Source: an uncultured Flavobacteriaceae bacterium
Lineage (GTDB): Bacteria; Bacteroidota; Bacteroidia; Flavobacteriales; Flavobacteriaceae
Reading direction: 5' to 3'
Length of the DNA stretch: 47,083 nucleotides
Assembly (NCBI GenBank): GCA_905479625.1
Contig: CAJQNF010000082.1
Coordinates: 1 to 47,083, forward strand
Shown here: positions 7,355 to 16,464 of the stretch, in pieces
How the letters are laid out: the number at the start of each line of letters is the position of its first letter
Numbering within the stretch: position 1 is the stretch's first letter
The notes under the pieces: generated by a model
The model's database searches: none
Seen by the model: the letters and a program-made list of their open reading frames with translations, nothing else
Told to the model about the DNA's origin: nothing
Program-made: the position numbers and the translations under genes

Positions 7355-9181
7355 ATGAAAAGTCTATTTAAATATTTAAAAGGAGATGCCTTTGGAGGCA
7401 TTACTGCTGGTGTTGTTGCACTTCCATTGGCTTTAGCCTTTGGTGTTTCTTCCGGATTAGGCCCTAGTGCCGGTTTGTACGGAGCTATTTTCCTAGGTTT
7501 TCTGGCAGCTTTGTTTGGCGGAACTCCTACTCAGATATCAGGCCCAACAGCTCCCATGACTGCGGTAAGTATGATATTGATCGCCGGAGTATTACAATCC
7601 CACGACGGAGACATTGAAAAGGCTTTACCGATTATTTTAACAATTTTTATTCTGGCTGGTTTGTTTCAAATAGTTATTGGTGCCGCTGGGTTAGGAAAAT
7701 ACATCAAATATATCCCCTATCCTGTTGTTTCAGGATTTATGACAGCTATTGGGTTTATTATTATCATTACCAATATCCTTCCCATATTAGGTTATTATAC
7801 CGAAAATGATATGGAAAGGATTCAAAAATTCAAGCCACAAGCCGAAGAACTGATTATTGAAAATATTTTAAAAGATGAAGCAGAGGAAGGTCTTCTGGTT
7901 CTCGAGGATTTTAGAGAAACGATCAAGAGAGCAGAATTGATCAGTGAGGAGGAAATCATGAATGAAGCCTTAATTTTGGCTAAAAAAGAAACATCCGGTG
8001 TAGTTGGTGCTATTCGAGGTTTACCAAAGGCTTTAACATCTATTAATTATTTGGAATTGATCCTCGCCTTATCCACTATTTTAATCATATATGGCTTTAA
8101 AAAAATCACTACTAAAATTCCCTCTACACTTGTAGCCTTAGTTGTAGTTTCTGGTGTTGCTATAATTGCTAAACTTGACTACAGACCTATTGAAGAGATT
8201 CCCAGTGGTTTCCCAATGATCAATTTTGAAATATTCAATCAATTCGATCTTGCTTCCATATCACCTTTAATCTTTACAGCCATTACCTTGGCGTTTTTGG
8301 GTGCCATAGACTCATTACTTACTTCGGTTGTTGCTGATAACATGACCAAAACAAACCATAACCCAAATAAGGAATTGATCGGTCAGGGAATCGGAAACAG
8401 TATAGCTGCATTGTTCGGTGGATTGCCAGGAGCTGGAGCTACAATTAGAACCGTTGTGAATATTAATGCGGGTGGAAAAACTAAATTATCAGGAATGATA
8501 GCTGGTTTATTTCTTTTAACTATTCTTCTCGCAATAGGCCCTCTTGCATCAAAAATTCCTGCAGCGGTTCTGGCCGGAATATTGTTCACAGTAGGTGTTG
8601 GTGTGATGGATTATAAGGGTCTAAAAGCTATGCCTTCAATGCCTTCTTCTGAGGTCATTGTGATGATAGTAGTTTTATTGTTGTCGACCTTCTGGAACCT
8701 GGTTTATGCCGTCGGTATAGGACTCATTATTGCATCCCTAGTTTTTATGAAAAAAATGGGTGATGCCACAGAAGAGAAGTCAAAAGTAAAACCCATGAAA
8801 CCTGAAAAAGCTTGGTCTGATGAAGCAAATTTTCCGGGAAACATGAAAGACAAAGTATTTATCAAACATATCAAAGGGCCAATTTTCTTTGGATCTACAA
8901 GTTTTATACAGGTACTTGCCAAACAGATTCCAGTCACCGCAAGCCATGTGATTATCAGAATGGATAGGGTACCTTATATAGACCAAACCGGACTATTTGT
9001 TCTTGAAGATGTGTTGCTGGAATTAGAAAAAAATGAGATTCATGTTTTATTAGTGGATATTCAAACACAGCCTTTGTATTTGATGAAGTCCATAGATATT
9101 GTGCCTGATCTGATTTCAGAAGAACATATTTTTGATTCTTTCAAGGCCTGTACAAAATGGATTTCTAAAAACGTAAAATAA
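7355..9181 (+). CDS. SulP-family anion transporter with STAS domain
   Basis: 608 residues. The transmembrane domain begins with the SulP signature (GGITAGVVALPLALAFGVSSGLGP, residues 14-37) and has the conserved QISGPTAPMT (60-69) and the AIDSLLTSVVAD / GQGIGN segments. A C-terminal STAS domain spans about 515-605 with VIIRMDRVPYIDQTGLFVLED. SulP proteins carry sulfate, bicarbonate or dicarboxylates by symport with Na+ or H+; the ion cannot be told here. A hydrophilic, Glu/Lys-rich stretch of about 65-70 residues (about 148-215) lies between two membrane segments and is longer than I expect in classical members. It is monocistronic, closed by a strong terminator. Confidence 0.9.
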   Translation: MKSLFKYLKGDAFGGITAGVVALPLALAFGVSSGLGPSAGLYGAIFLGFLAALFGGTPTQISGPTAPMTAVSMILIAGVLQSHDGDIEKALPIILTIFILAGLFQIVIGAAGLGKYIKYIPYPVVSGFMTAIGFIIIITNILPILGYYTENDMERIQKFKPQAEELIIENILKDEAEEGLLVLEDFRETIKRAELISEEEIMNEALILAKKETSGVVGAIRGLPKALTSINYLELILALSTILIIYGFKKITTKIPSTLVALVVVSGVAIIAKLDYRPIEEIPSGFPMINFEIFNQFDLASISPLIFTAITLAFLGAIDSLLTSVVADNMTKTNHNPNKELIGQGIGNSIAALFGGLPGAGATIRTVVNINAGGKTKLSGMIAGLFLLTILLAIGPLASKIPAAVLAGILFTVGVGVMDYKGLKAMPSMPSSEVIVMIVVLLLSTFWNLVYAVGIGLIIASLVFMKKMGDATEEKSKVKPMKPEKAWSDEANFPGNMKDKVFIKHIKGPIFFGSTSFIQVLAKQIPVTASHVIIRMDRVPYIDQTGLFVLEDVLLELEKNEIHVLLVDIQTQPLYLMKSIDIVPDLISEEHIFDSFKACTKWISKNVK

Positions 9182-9200
9182 CGGATCAAAAAATATTTTA

Positions 9201-9238
9201 AAAGCAAATTCTTAAAATTAAAGAATTTGCTTTTTTTT
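9201..9238 (+). terminator. Rho-independent terminator of the SulP gene
   Basis: A perfect 13-bp stem (9201-9213 with 9221-9233) encloses a 7-base loop, and the descending arm runs into eight consecutive T residues. It begins 20 bases after the SulP stop codon. The left side is A-rich, but no gene reads leftward into it. Confidence 0.88.
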
Positions 9239-9304
9239 ATTACATGTTTTTTAGTGAAGTCATTAAATTTTCGATGTAAAATCTTATTATCACATGAGTC
9301 AATG

Positions 9305-9318
9305 ATGATAATTATCAT
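9305..9318. promoter_or_regulatory. Perfect 14-bp palindrome resembling a Fur box
   Basis: ATGATAATTATCAT is fully self-complementary. Read with its flanks it agrees with about 14 of 19 positions of the classical Fur box (GATAATGATAATCATTATC), by hand count. It lies about 60 bases upstream of the WG-repeat gene, near a promoter-like TACCTTTA at about 9341-9348. No fur gene is in the window, so this is a candidate site only. Confidence 0.35.
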
Positions 9319-9375
9319 TTTATTTTATAGTTGTTATAACTACCTTTAGTAGGTTTAACCATAAACTCTTTAACC

Positions 9376-9984
9376 ATGAAAAAGATTTTTCTTCTTTTAC
9401 TGGGATTTATAATATATATCCCGGTAAATTCACAATTAATCACAGGATTAGATGAGGTAAGTCCTTTTAACGAGGGGCTGGCAGCTGTAAAAAAAGGAGA
9501 TCAGTGGGCCTTCATGGATAAGCAAGGAGCAATCGCCTTAGATTTTAGAGATGATCTTGTAGCAACAAGTCAAAAAGAAGGTGACATCAAAGCTCCGGTA
9601 TTTAAAAACGGCAGGGCTTTGATCAGTCGGACTGAAGAAAACATTACCTATTTTGGCTATATCGATAAGTCTGGAAAGGAAGTCGTAAAATCAATATATG
9701 TCAACGCAACACCTTTCAAAAATGGCTTCGCCGTTGTAATGGGATATTCTAAAGAAGTTGTTGGTCGAAACAAAGTGCTAGGCAAAAATGTAGTGAGTTA
9801 TGAAATTGAAGAGTTCGTAATTGATTTGAATGGTAAAGCCATGACTCCGATGCTTCATACCAGAAACTATGTTCCAGACAAAATGAAATCAGGAAAATCT
9901 CCTGACTTTACTACTATTATGCTTGGCGCACGGATGGTTGCGGTCAAAACTTCAGAACAAAAATGGGAAGTTTATAAATTCTAG
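9376..9984 (+). CDS. Secreted WG-repeat protein
   Basis: 202 residues with a signal peptide (hydrophobic core at 4-16, cleavage near NSQ, residue 19). The mature protein has degenerate WG repeats, the motif in which an [FY]-x-[ED]-G-[LF]-A-x-V segment is followed by W-G-[FY]-[IM]-[ND]-x-x-G: PFNEGLAAVKKGDQWAFMDKQGAIAL, then YFGYIDKSGKEVV, then PFKNGFAVVMGY. About three units are visible. WG-repeat proteins are common surface or periplasmic proteins in Bacteroidota with no settled function, probably protein-binding. It is the first gene of a rightward group with the phosphatidyltransferase and metallophosphoesterase, with gaps of only 5 and 17 bases. Confidence 0.75.
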   Translation: MKKIFLLLLGFIIYIPVNSQLITGLDEVSPFNEGLAAVKKGDQWAFMDKQGAIALDFRDDLVATSQKEGDIKAPVFKNGRALISRTEENITYFGYIDKSGKEVVKSIYVNATPFKNGFAVVMGYSKEVVGRNKVLGKNVVSYEIEEFVIDLNGKAMTPMLHTRNYVPDKMKSGKSPDFTTIMLGARMVAVKTSEQKWEVYKF

Positions 9985-9989
9985 CAAAT

Positions 9990-10574
9990 ATGCTCACTTT
10001 TAAAAATTTTAACATTGCTGATTGGTTTTCATTTTACCGGATTTTTGCGGCCCCTATTTTGGTTCTTATTATTTGGTCCGGGGAAAGAGAACTATTTTCC
10101 TGGCTGTTACTAGTGAGTTATAGCACCGATATGATTGATGGTTTTTTAGCAAGAAAACTCAAAATTACAAGCCCTAGAGGATCTCAATTGGATTCTATGG
10201 GAGATCAACTCACCCTACTTGTAGGATTTATCGGCTTGCTGCGTTTTGAATTTGAATTTATAAGTGAACAGTGGCAATGGATTCTGATTCCATTTACACT
10301 GTATTGTATGCAAATGCTCATTGCCTTTAAAAAATATCGAAAGGCAACTGCGTTTCACACCTACTTGGCTAAATTATCGGCTATTATCCAGGCGGCTTTT
10401 ATTTTGTGGTTGCTGTTTTTCGGGCCTGTATACTGGTTATTCTATACAATGATTGTGGTAGGGATTATTGAAACGATAGAAGAAATTTTATTGATTTTCC
10501 TTTATCCAGAGTGGGTTGCTGGTGTAAAAGGATATATCTGGGCACGAAATGATGAAAGAAGAAAAAGAAATTAA
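9990..10574 (+). CDS. CDP-alcohol phosphatidyltransferase family membrane enzyme
   Basis: 194 residues, about five or six membrane helices. The family motif DG(x)2AR(x)8G(x)3D(x)3D is complete: DGFLAR, then G, D and D in GSQLDSMGD (about residues 50-72). The enzyme replaces CMP in a CDP-alcohol with an acceptor hydroxyl. Bacterial members make phosphatidylglycerophosphate, phosphatidylserine or related lipids; the acceptor cannot be read from the sequence. The length fits PgsA-like proteins, but a genome may hold several paralogues and this need not be the housekeeping one. It starts 5 bases after the WG-repeat gene. Confidence 0.85.
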   Translation: MLTFKNFNIADWFSFYRIFAAPILVLIIWSGERELFSWLLLVSYSTDMIDGFLARKLKITSPRGSQLDSMGDQLTLLVGFIGLLRFEFEFISEQWQWILIPFTLYCMQMLIAFKKYRKATAFHTYLAKLSAIIQAAFILWLLFFGPVYWLFYTMIVVGIIETIEEILLIFLYPEWVAGVKGYIWARNDERRKRN

Positions 10575-10591
10575 ATAGATAAGACAACAAC

Positions 10592-11806
10592 ATGAGATCA
10601 TTTTCAAATTTTTCTATTTTTCTACTTTGTCTTGCTATTCTCGTAATAGATATTCTGGCCTTTTATTGGCTACAATCCATCACACAACTCATGAATATGC
10701 CCAATCTAAGGCTTGGCATACACCTCGCTTTTTGGTTTTTCACAATTGGATTAATCACTTCAATTGGCATTCTTAAAGTAAGACTGGACAATATTCATCC
10801 TCAAAGAAAACATTTATTGGTCACGTCCCTTTATGGACTTACAGTGTCTTCCTTTATTCCTAAGATCATTTTTATCATCATCATATCCTTTCTTTATTTT
10901 TCAAATCATGTGCTTTCAGAAAAAGAATCTTTGATCGTGATTCCTGTGATAGGACTCCTTGCCGGATTTTTACCCTTTTTTGTGATCATCTACGCCATAT
11001 TCAAGGCCTTATACAGGTTTAAAGTGCATCATCTCCATATCAAAACAAAACATGCACCTGCCTCTTTCAAAGGACTCAAGATCGTGCATATTTCAGATCT
11101 GCATCTGGGTAGTTTTAATTTTAGATACCATATTCTTGACCGTGCCGTTCATTTGATCAATCATCTGGAACCTGATCTCATTTTTTTTACCGGAGATTTG
11201 GTCAATAATTTTGCCTGGGAACTAAAGGGATGGGGAAAGGTGATGGATAAATTAGAGGCAAAAAAAGGTAAATTTGCTGTTTTGGGTAATCATGATTATG
11301 GTGATTACAGTTCATGGGCCACACCTCAACTTAAACAAAGTAATTTCGAATCTATTAAATACTTTTACAAAAAAATTGGTTTCAGGCTTTTATTAAATGA
11401 AGGAACCAGTATCCATAAAGATGGTCTTGAGATTGCTGTTTTGGGTGTAGAAAACTGGGGTAATCCCCCCTTTAAAAAATACGGTGACCTCGACAAAGCG
11501 CTGAAGCCCGTTCAACATATTCCTTTTAAAATCCTCTTGAGTCATGATCCTACGCACTGGCCGGAAGAAGTAGTGGACCACACCGATATTTGTTTGACTT
11601 TATCAGGGCATACGCATGGCATGCAAGCCGGAGTCAATCTCAAGAATAAGCAATGGAGTCCGATCAAATACAAATACAAGCATTGGGCCGGTCTTCATAG
11701 AGAAAGTGATCAATATCTCAACGTTAACAGAGGTCTTGGCTGGCTCGGTTTTCCCGGTAGGCTTGGTATGCGCCCGGAGATTACTTGTATAGATATCAGT
11801 ACCTGA
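10592..11806 (+). CDS. Membrane-anchored metallophosphoesterase (calcineurin-like)
   Basis: 404 residues. The N-terminal third has about four membrane segments (within 1-145). The C-terminal part is a calcineurin-like phosphoesterase with its metal ligands in order: HISDLHLG (DxH), FTGDLVNN (GDxx), LGNHDYGD (GNHD), LSHDPTHWPE (HD) and LSGHTHGMQ (GHTH). The layout matches YkuE/YaeI-like proteins, some of which hydrolyse lipid-linked phosphates such as UDP-2,3-diacylglucosamine. Linkage to a phosphatidyltransferase fits a membrane-lipid role, by inference. Its last 11 bases overlap the end of the convergent patatin gene. Confidence 0.85.
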   Translation: MRSFSNFSIFLLCLAILVIDILAFYWLQSITQLMNMPNLRLGIHLAFWFFTIGLITSIGILKVRLDNIHPQRKHLLVTSLYGLTVSSFIPKIIFIIIISFLYFSNHVLSEKESLIVIPVIGLLAGFLPFFVIIYAIFKALYRFKVHHLHIKTKHAPASFKGLKIVHISDLHLGSFNFRYHILDRAVHLINHLEPDLIFFTGDLVNNFAWELKGWGKVMDKLEAKKGKFAVLGNHDYGDYSSWATPQLKQSNFESIKYFYKKIGFRLLLNEGTSIHKDGLEIAVLGVENWGNPPFKKYGDLDKALKPVQHIPFKILLSHDPTHWPEEVVDHTDICLTLSGHTHGMQAGVNLKNKQWSPIKYKYKHWAGLHRESDQYLNVNRGLGWLGFPGRLGMRPEITCIDIST

Positions 11807-12596
11807 CTTTATTTTGAATTTGTTCTAAATTGTCAAAATTCCGGATCGCCATACAAGCTGACTCATAGCCTATTTGATAGATTTGATCCACCTTACCAAC
11901 ATCCAGCAAACCAAAATCAACCAGCTCTAAAGGGTTTACCATTAACATGCAATGTTTGAATTTTGAATGTGACCTCTTAGAGTAATTTATTCTTATGGCA
12001 CGCTCTAAAACACTCACAGAATATTTTAGCCCGTTGGGTTCAATTCTGCTCAAAGGACTGGCATATACCCCAATCATCTTTTGGCAAAGATCCAATAAAG
12101 GTGCTGTAGGGAAGTTATCCAGTATCCCTCCATCCGCATATAGTATGTGATCAATATCAACAGGAGAAAATAATCCCGGAAAGGCTGAAGAGGCCAATAA
12201 AGGCCTGATCAACTGACCAGATTCAAATACTTTTAATACTCCCTCACACATGTCAACCGTTGTTATGAATAATTTTTTTTTGAGCTGAGAAAAGTCATCA
12301 TGGCTGAAGTATTTCTTAAAATCGAGATAAAATTTATCAGTATCGATAAAACCCGGTTTGGAAAAAGCAAACTTATTAATATGGAATAAAGGAGTCAGTT
12401 TAAAGAATTCCATCATCTGCTCCGGCGAATAGCCATTGCAATACAAAGCTCCCACAACAGCGCCGGCAGATGATCCGGAAACAATATCAGGTTCTATCCC
12501 GTGTTCCAATAATGCCTTAATGACGCCAATATGGGCAACACCTCTTACGCCGCCTCCCGACAAAACCAATCCTAACCTGTCATTTTCAAGTTTCAT
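11796..12596 (-). CDS. Patatin-like phospholipase (RssA-type)
   Basis: 266 residues without a signal peptide. The oxyanion loop SGGGVRGVAHIG (13-24), the nucleophile elbow GSSAG with Ser43 (41-45), and the dyad aspartate in YADGGILDNFP (about 148-158) are all present, so the Ser-Asp dyad is intact. Patatins are acyl hydrolases acting on phospholipids or lysophospholipids. It follows mlaD by 29 bases on the same strand, so it probably belongs to the Mla-like operon, which would suit a job in outer-membrane lipid turnover (inference). Confidence 0.85.
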   Translation of the reverse strand: MKLENDRLGLVLSGGGVRGVAHIGVIKALLEHGIEPDIVSGSSAGAVVGALYCNGYSPEQMMEFFKLTPLFHINKFAFSKPGFIDTDKFYLDFKKYFSHDDFSQLKKKLFITTVDMCEGVLKVFESGQLIRPLLASSAFPGLFSPVDIDHILYADGGILDNFPTAPLLDLCQKMIGVYASPLSRIEPNGLKYSVSVLERAIRINYSKRSHSKFKHCMLMVNPLELVDFGLLDVGKVDQIYQIGYESACMAIRNFDNLEQIQNKVRY

Positions 12597-12625
12597 ACTA
12601 TAACTCCACTTCTATTTTAAGCCCC

Positions 12626-13624
12626 CTATTGTTGTTCTTTTTGTAATCTCTTTTCTTCCTTAAGTCTTGCTTTTTCCTGCTTTCTAAAGTAACCCTTAAA
12701 AAAAGTATTATGCTTTAGTGCTTCTAGGTTTTCATTTAGCATAACGCTTCCCTCCTTAATGTTTTTAACAGTTTCACCAATATCCTGCACCAAAATGGTA
12801 TCAGAAACCAAATAATTGAAAGTACCTTCTCCCTCTTTTACACTTAAAATCACCTCATTCAGGTTATTGATGACCAGATTGATATCTTCACTTGATTGTT
12901 CCAGATTGGCCATAACAGTTCTAAACTGCTGTGCCGCAACTGAATCCTTCAACAGAACGTTTAATAAATTGTCTTGGTTATCGACTGAGCTCACAACCGT
13001 ATTTATCTCATCAATTACCTTTGAAGCATTTAGGCTAGCATTTTTCAGGTTGCCTATAGTTTCCTTAAGGTCAGTTCCCATTGCCTGGTCATTCACCAAT
13101 AACCCCAAAGTTCCTTTTCCTTCATTGATACTGTGGGTGATCTTTAAAAGTTCTTGTGAAAGCTCTGCTACATTATCATTGGTAACACTCAAGGTAGACA
13201 TCATGTCTGTACTAGACTTTTTTGTAACGGATCGTATGGTATCTCCTTGCTGCAAGACTTGCCCTTTTCCGTCACCTGGAAAAATGTTCACGACCATACT
13301 CCCTACCAAACCATCTGATCCTATAACGGCAAAGGCGTTTTCCTTCATATGTCTTCGGATACTTTCTTCTATCACCATATCCACGCAAATTGTTGAATCA
13401 TCAACCATTAAAATGTCTTTGACTGTTCCCACATTAATACCCGCGTAACGCACATTATTTCCAAGTTTTAGGCCACTGACATTATGGAATACCGCTGTGA
13501 TTTTAAAGGAATCACCGAATAAATTTTGCTTTTTACCGATAAGGTACAAAGAGACGATCAGTAAGAGTCCGGTAAACATCACGAACATTCCAAGTTTTGC
13601 TTTTTGTGTGTCTGTAATTTTCAT
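12626..13624 (-). CDS. mlaD: MlaD-like MCE-domain substrate-binding protein
   Basis: 332 residues from the ATG at 13624; a TTG two codons upstream is also possible. One membrane anchor (about 10-25) is followed by the MCE domain (about 35-115: VFHNVSGLKLGNNVRYAGINVGTV, then the hydrophobic SDGLVGSMVVNIFPG). A long helical, coiled-coil region runs to a charged Lys/Glu tail. MCE proteins form hexameric lipid tunnels between inner and outer membrane. It is the last of three tightly spaced genes after MlaE and MlaF. MlaB and MlaC homologues are not in this operon, as I recall for many Bacteroidota. Confidence 0.88.
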   Translation of the reverse strand: MKITDTQKAKLGMFVMFTGLLLIVSLYLIGKKQNLFGDSFKITAVFHNVSGLKLGNNVRYAGINVGTVKDILMVDDSTICVDMVIEESIRRHMKENAFAVIGSDGLVGSMVVNIFPGDGKGQVLQQGDTIRSVTKKSSTDMMSTLSVTNDNVAELSQELLKITHSINEGKGTLGLLVNDQAMGTDLKETIGNLKNASLNASKVIDEINTVVSSVDNQDNLLNVLLKDSVAAQQFRTVMANLEQSSEDINLVINNLNEVILSVKEGEGTFNYLVSDTILVQDIGETVKNIKEGSVMLNENLEALKHNTFFKGYFRKQEKARLKEEKRLQKEQQ

Positions 13625-13630
13625 AATCAA

Positions 13631-14344
13631 TTATTTAAAAAAGGCCTGTATTCTTTCATCTGTTGAAGATGATAATTCCTTAAAGCTACCCTCAGCATAG
13701 TTCAAACCGTCAATGAGCAAAATCATACGATCTGCAATAACTCTTGAACAATCTACATCATGGGTAATGATCAAAGCCGAAGAGCCGTAAATCTCTTGAA
13801 TCTCCCTCATCAATTGAATAATTTCCTTCGCGGTAATCGGGTCCAATCCGGTGGTTGGTTCATCATAAATGATAATTTTAGGATGAAGAATTACCGCCCT
13901 TGCCAAGGCCACCCTTCTTTTCATCCCACCTGAAAGTTCATTGGGCACCAATTCGATAGCGTCCAGTAACCCTACACTCTCAAGCGCCTGAAATACAAGT
14001 TTGTCTTTTTCTTTCTGAGGCATGTTCTGTTTTCGTAACGGAAATTCCAGATTCTCCCTAACTGTCATAGAATCATAAAGTGCACTTCCCTGAAATAGAA
14101 ATCCTATTTTCTTTCTAAGCTGATCCAACTCTGTTTGTTCCAGTTCAAGGACTGTTTTTCCCATGATCCGGATATCTCCTGAATCTGGCTGCATAAGTCC
14201 CATTAAACATTTGATCATAACAGATTTTCCAGAACCAGATTTCCCCATAATGACGAGGTTTTCACCTTCTTTTAACTGCATATCAAACCCTTTAAGAACT
14301 TTATTCTCGCCAAAGCTCTTTTTCAGATCATGTATTTCCAGCAT
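13631..14344 (-). CDS. mlaF: MlaF-like ABC transporter ATPase
   Basis: 237 residues from the ATG at 14344 (MLEIHDLKKSFGENKV), chosen because family members begin just ahead of this strand; the open frame reaches a TTG at 14371. Walker A is GKSGSGKS, the signature is LSGGMKRRVALARA, Walker B with catalytic Glu is IIIYDEPTTGLD, and the H-loop is IITHD. The LSGGM variant of the signature and the long GLDPITA D-loop are typical of Mce/Mla ATPases. With MlaE it powers lipid movement through the MlaD ring at the inner membrane. Confidence 0.92.
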   Translation of the reverse strand: MLEIHDLKKSFGENKVLKGFDMQLKEGENLVIMGKSGSGKSVMIKCLMGLMQPDSGDIRIMGKTVLELEQTELDQLRKKIGFLFQGSALYDSMTVRENLEFPLRKQNMPQKEKDKLVFQALESVGLLDAIELVPNELSGGMKRRVALARAVILHPKIIIYDEPTTGLDPITAKEIIQLMREIQEIYGSSALIITHDVDCSRVIADRMILLIDGLNYAEGSFKELSSSTDERIQAFFK

Positions 14345-14375
14345 GATTTTTATGTTGTCTGCTTCTTTCAATTTT

Positions 14376-15155
14376 TTAGTTATAAAATATATCTGTCACA
14401 AAAACTGCTATAAAATCAATTATAAATAAGAGCATAGAGGTAAAAACAACTGCCGAGTTTGAGGCCTCACCTACCCCTACTGTTCCTCTTTCACAATTAT
14501 ATCCTTTAAAACATCCTACTAATCCAATGGCAAAACCAAAGAAGAATGATTTTACAATAGCCGGATTGATATCCGAGAATTCCAGTGCATCAAAAACATT
14601 GTTAAAAAATAAAAGAAAAGATACTTCTCCTTTTAAGTTTTCAATAATGGCGGAGCCCAGCAAGGCAATGGCGTCACCATAAATGATCAACAAAGGAATC
14701 ATCAATGTTGCTGCAAGTATTCTGGTTACAACCAGATACTTAAAAGGATTGGTTCCTGATACTTCCATGGCATCGATCTGTTCCGTTACCCGCATTGATC
14801 CTAGTTCGGCCCCTATTCCCGAGCTGATCCTTCCTGCACAAATTAAAGCAATGATCACCGGGCCTATTTCTCGAACTATAGAGATCCCTACCATGGAAGG
14901 CATCCAGGATTCAGCTCCAAATTCCATTAAGGTCGGCCTTGTTTGAAGTGTCATGACCAAACCTAGAATAAATCCTGTAACGCCCACTAAAACAAGCGAT
15001 TTATTACCCATTTGATAACATTGCCTCAATAGTTCTTTAAGTTCAAAAGGTCTCGTAAACACCTCCTTGAAAAACCTTCCTGCAAAATAGGAAAGCTCAC
15101 CAACTTCGATCAGAAAGGACCTGACAGCGTGAGTTATGTGTAGCTCATGATTCAT
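14376..15155 (-). CDS. mlaE: MlaE-like ABC permease
   Basis: 259 residues with about five membrane segments and the MlaE family signature: IVREIGPVIIALICAGRISSG followed by AELGSMRVTEQIDAMEVSGTNP. The N-terminal interfacial helix (GRFFKEVFTRPFELKELLRQCYQMG) is the segment that packs against MlaD/MlaF. It is the first gene of the leftward mlaE-mlaF-mlaD operon. Direction of lipid transport (maintenance of outer-membrane asymmetry or supply) cannot be judged. Confidence 0.92.
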   Translation of the reverse strand: MNHELHITHAVRSFLIEVGELSYFAGRFFKEVFTRPFELKELLRQCYQMGNKSLVLVGVTGFILGLVMTLQTRPTLMEFGAESWMPSMVGISIVREIGPVIIALICAGRISSGIGAELGSMRVTEQIDAMEVSGTNPFKYLVVTRILAATLMIPLLIIYGDAIALLGSAIIENLKGEVSFLLFFNNVFDALEFSDINPAIVKSFFFGFAIGLVGCFKGYNCERGTVGVGEASNSAVVFTSMLLFIIDFIAVFVTDIFYN

Positions 15156-15279
15156 ACTTACATATGCTCATTCTACCAAAGTTAGGCAACACAATTGAAA
15201 AATACCATGATTTCAATCATTTTATTATCTTGACCAAATACACAGTTGCTGTTTAGGTAAGCCAAGCAATAAATAATCA

Positions 15280-16365
15280 CTAGAGAAGGATTCTTTTAGA
15301 TCCTTTGTTGCTTGATTCAAAGATGGCTTCTACAATACGAATATCTTTTAATCCTTCTTCACCGGGCACAAGTGGTGCCTTTCCTTGCTTAATCGCCAAA
15401 GCGTCATCATCCATTTGTCTGGCTTGCTGATTTCCTCTAAATGGTGATACAATTTGACCATCGCTTGTCTTTCCCGCAACTCCGCTATACGATTGAAAAG
15501 GTTTCAGTTCATACCAACCTGATTGACAATCAACTTTAAGATGATTCATGTTTTCAGCAAATGAAGTTTTACAATTCGCCAATATACCTCCTGGAAATTC
15601 CAGGTCAAAAAAAGTGGTCTCATCAGCTTTAAAAAGTTCAGGCCTGCTATTCTCGATTCTGGCACTAACACTTAAGGGTTCCATTTGAGTGGTATAACGC
15701 ACAGCATTTAAAGGATATACTCCCATATCGAACATGGCACCTCCTGCCAGTTCCTTATGCAATTTCCAATGTGTACCATCTCCTCCACTGTTGTAAAATC
15801 CGGCTTCAGCCTTTAATTTTTGAATCATTCCATAAGGCTTTGTTCCAGCCATGGAAATGATCTTCTGGGTAACAGGTTCATGCTGCATTCTGTAACCTAT
15901 TGTCAATTGTACCTTGTTTTTTTTGCAGGCTGCGATCATCTCTTCACAATCTTTGACCGTAGGTGCCATGGGTTTCTCGCACCAAACATGTTTCCCTGCA
16001 TTTGCTGCTATAATCGTGTATTTCTTATGCAAGGCATTGGGTAATACAATATAGACCACGTCGATATCATCATTTTCGGCAATCTCATGCATATTTTCGT
16101 AATTGTAAACATTCTTGTCTACAATACCATATTTTGCCTGCCAAACAGGGATTTTATCGGGAGTCCCTGTGACAATTCCACGGAGCTCACAATGTTCTGT
16201 AAGTTGCAAGGCGGGAGCCAATAAGTCTCTGCTGTAATACCCTAAACCTACAAGTGCTACCCCCAACTTCTTTTCGGGTCGGGCAAATAGTAATTGAGGA
16301 AAAGAAACGGTACTGGCTGCTATTAGTAAACCAGATTTTTTGAGGAAGGCTCTTCGATTGTCCAT
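15280..16365 (-). CDS. Tat-exported Gfo/Idh/MocA-family oxidoreductase
   Basis: 361 residues. The N-terminus has a twin-arginine-type signal (NRRAFLKKSGLLIAASTVSFP), then the NAD(P)-binding GLGYYSRD in a Rossmann fold (about 33-150), the family motif CEKPMAPTVKDCEEMI (about residue 129) and a C-terminal alpha/beta domain with AGGAMFDMGVYPLNAVRYTT. It resembles glucose-fructose oxidoreductase, which is exported folded with bound NADP. The conserved lysine of EKP is present, so it is probably active on a sugar or polyol. It lies about 100 bases after the DUF5009 gene; linkage to the polyketide operon is uncertain. Confidence 0.85.
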   Translation of the reverse strand: MDNRRAFLKKSGLLIAASTVSFPQLLFARPEKKLGVALVGLGYYSRDLLAPALQLTEHCELRGIVTGTPDKIPVWQAKYGIVDKNVYNYENMHEIAENDDIDVVYIVLPNALHKKYTIIAANAGKHVWCEKPMAPTVKDCEEMIAACKKNKVQLTIGYRMQHEPVTQKIISMAGTKPYGMIQKLKAEAGFYNSGGDGTHWKLHKELAGGAMFDMGVYPLNAVRYTTQMEPLSVSARIENSRPELFKADETTFFDLEFPGGILANCKTSFAENMNHLKVDCQSGWYELKPFQSYSGVAGKTSDGQIVSPFRGNQQARQMDDDALAIKQGKAPLVPGEEGLKDIRIVEAIFESSNKGSKRILL

Positions 16366-16464
16366 GGTACTGAATTTATTTCGAATTGGTCAGGGGGCTG
16401 AGCAAAGTCAAAAGCATCTTATAAAGATAAGAAATTCATGAATTTAATAAGGACTTTCAGGATT

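Noticed and set aside
12816-13448. 210-codon open frame on the plus strand
   Set aside because: It lies wholly antisense to the mlaD gene, whose MCE domain and operon position are clear; its product shows no recognisable domain.
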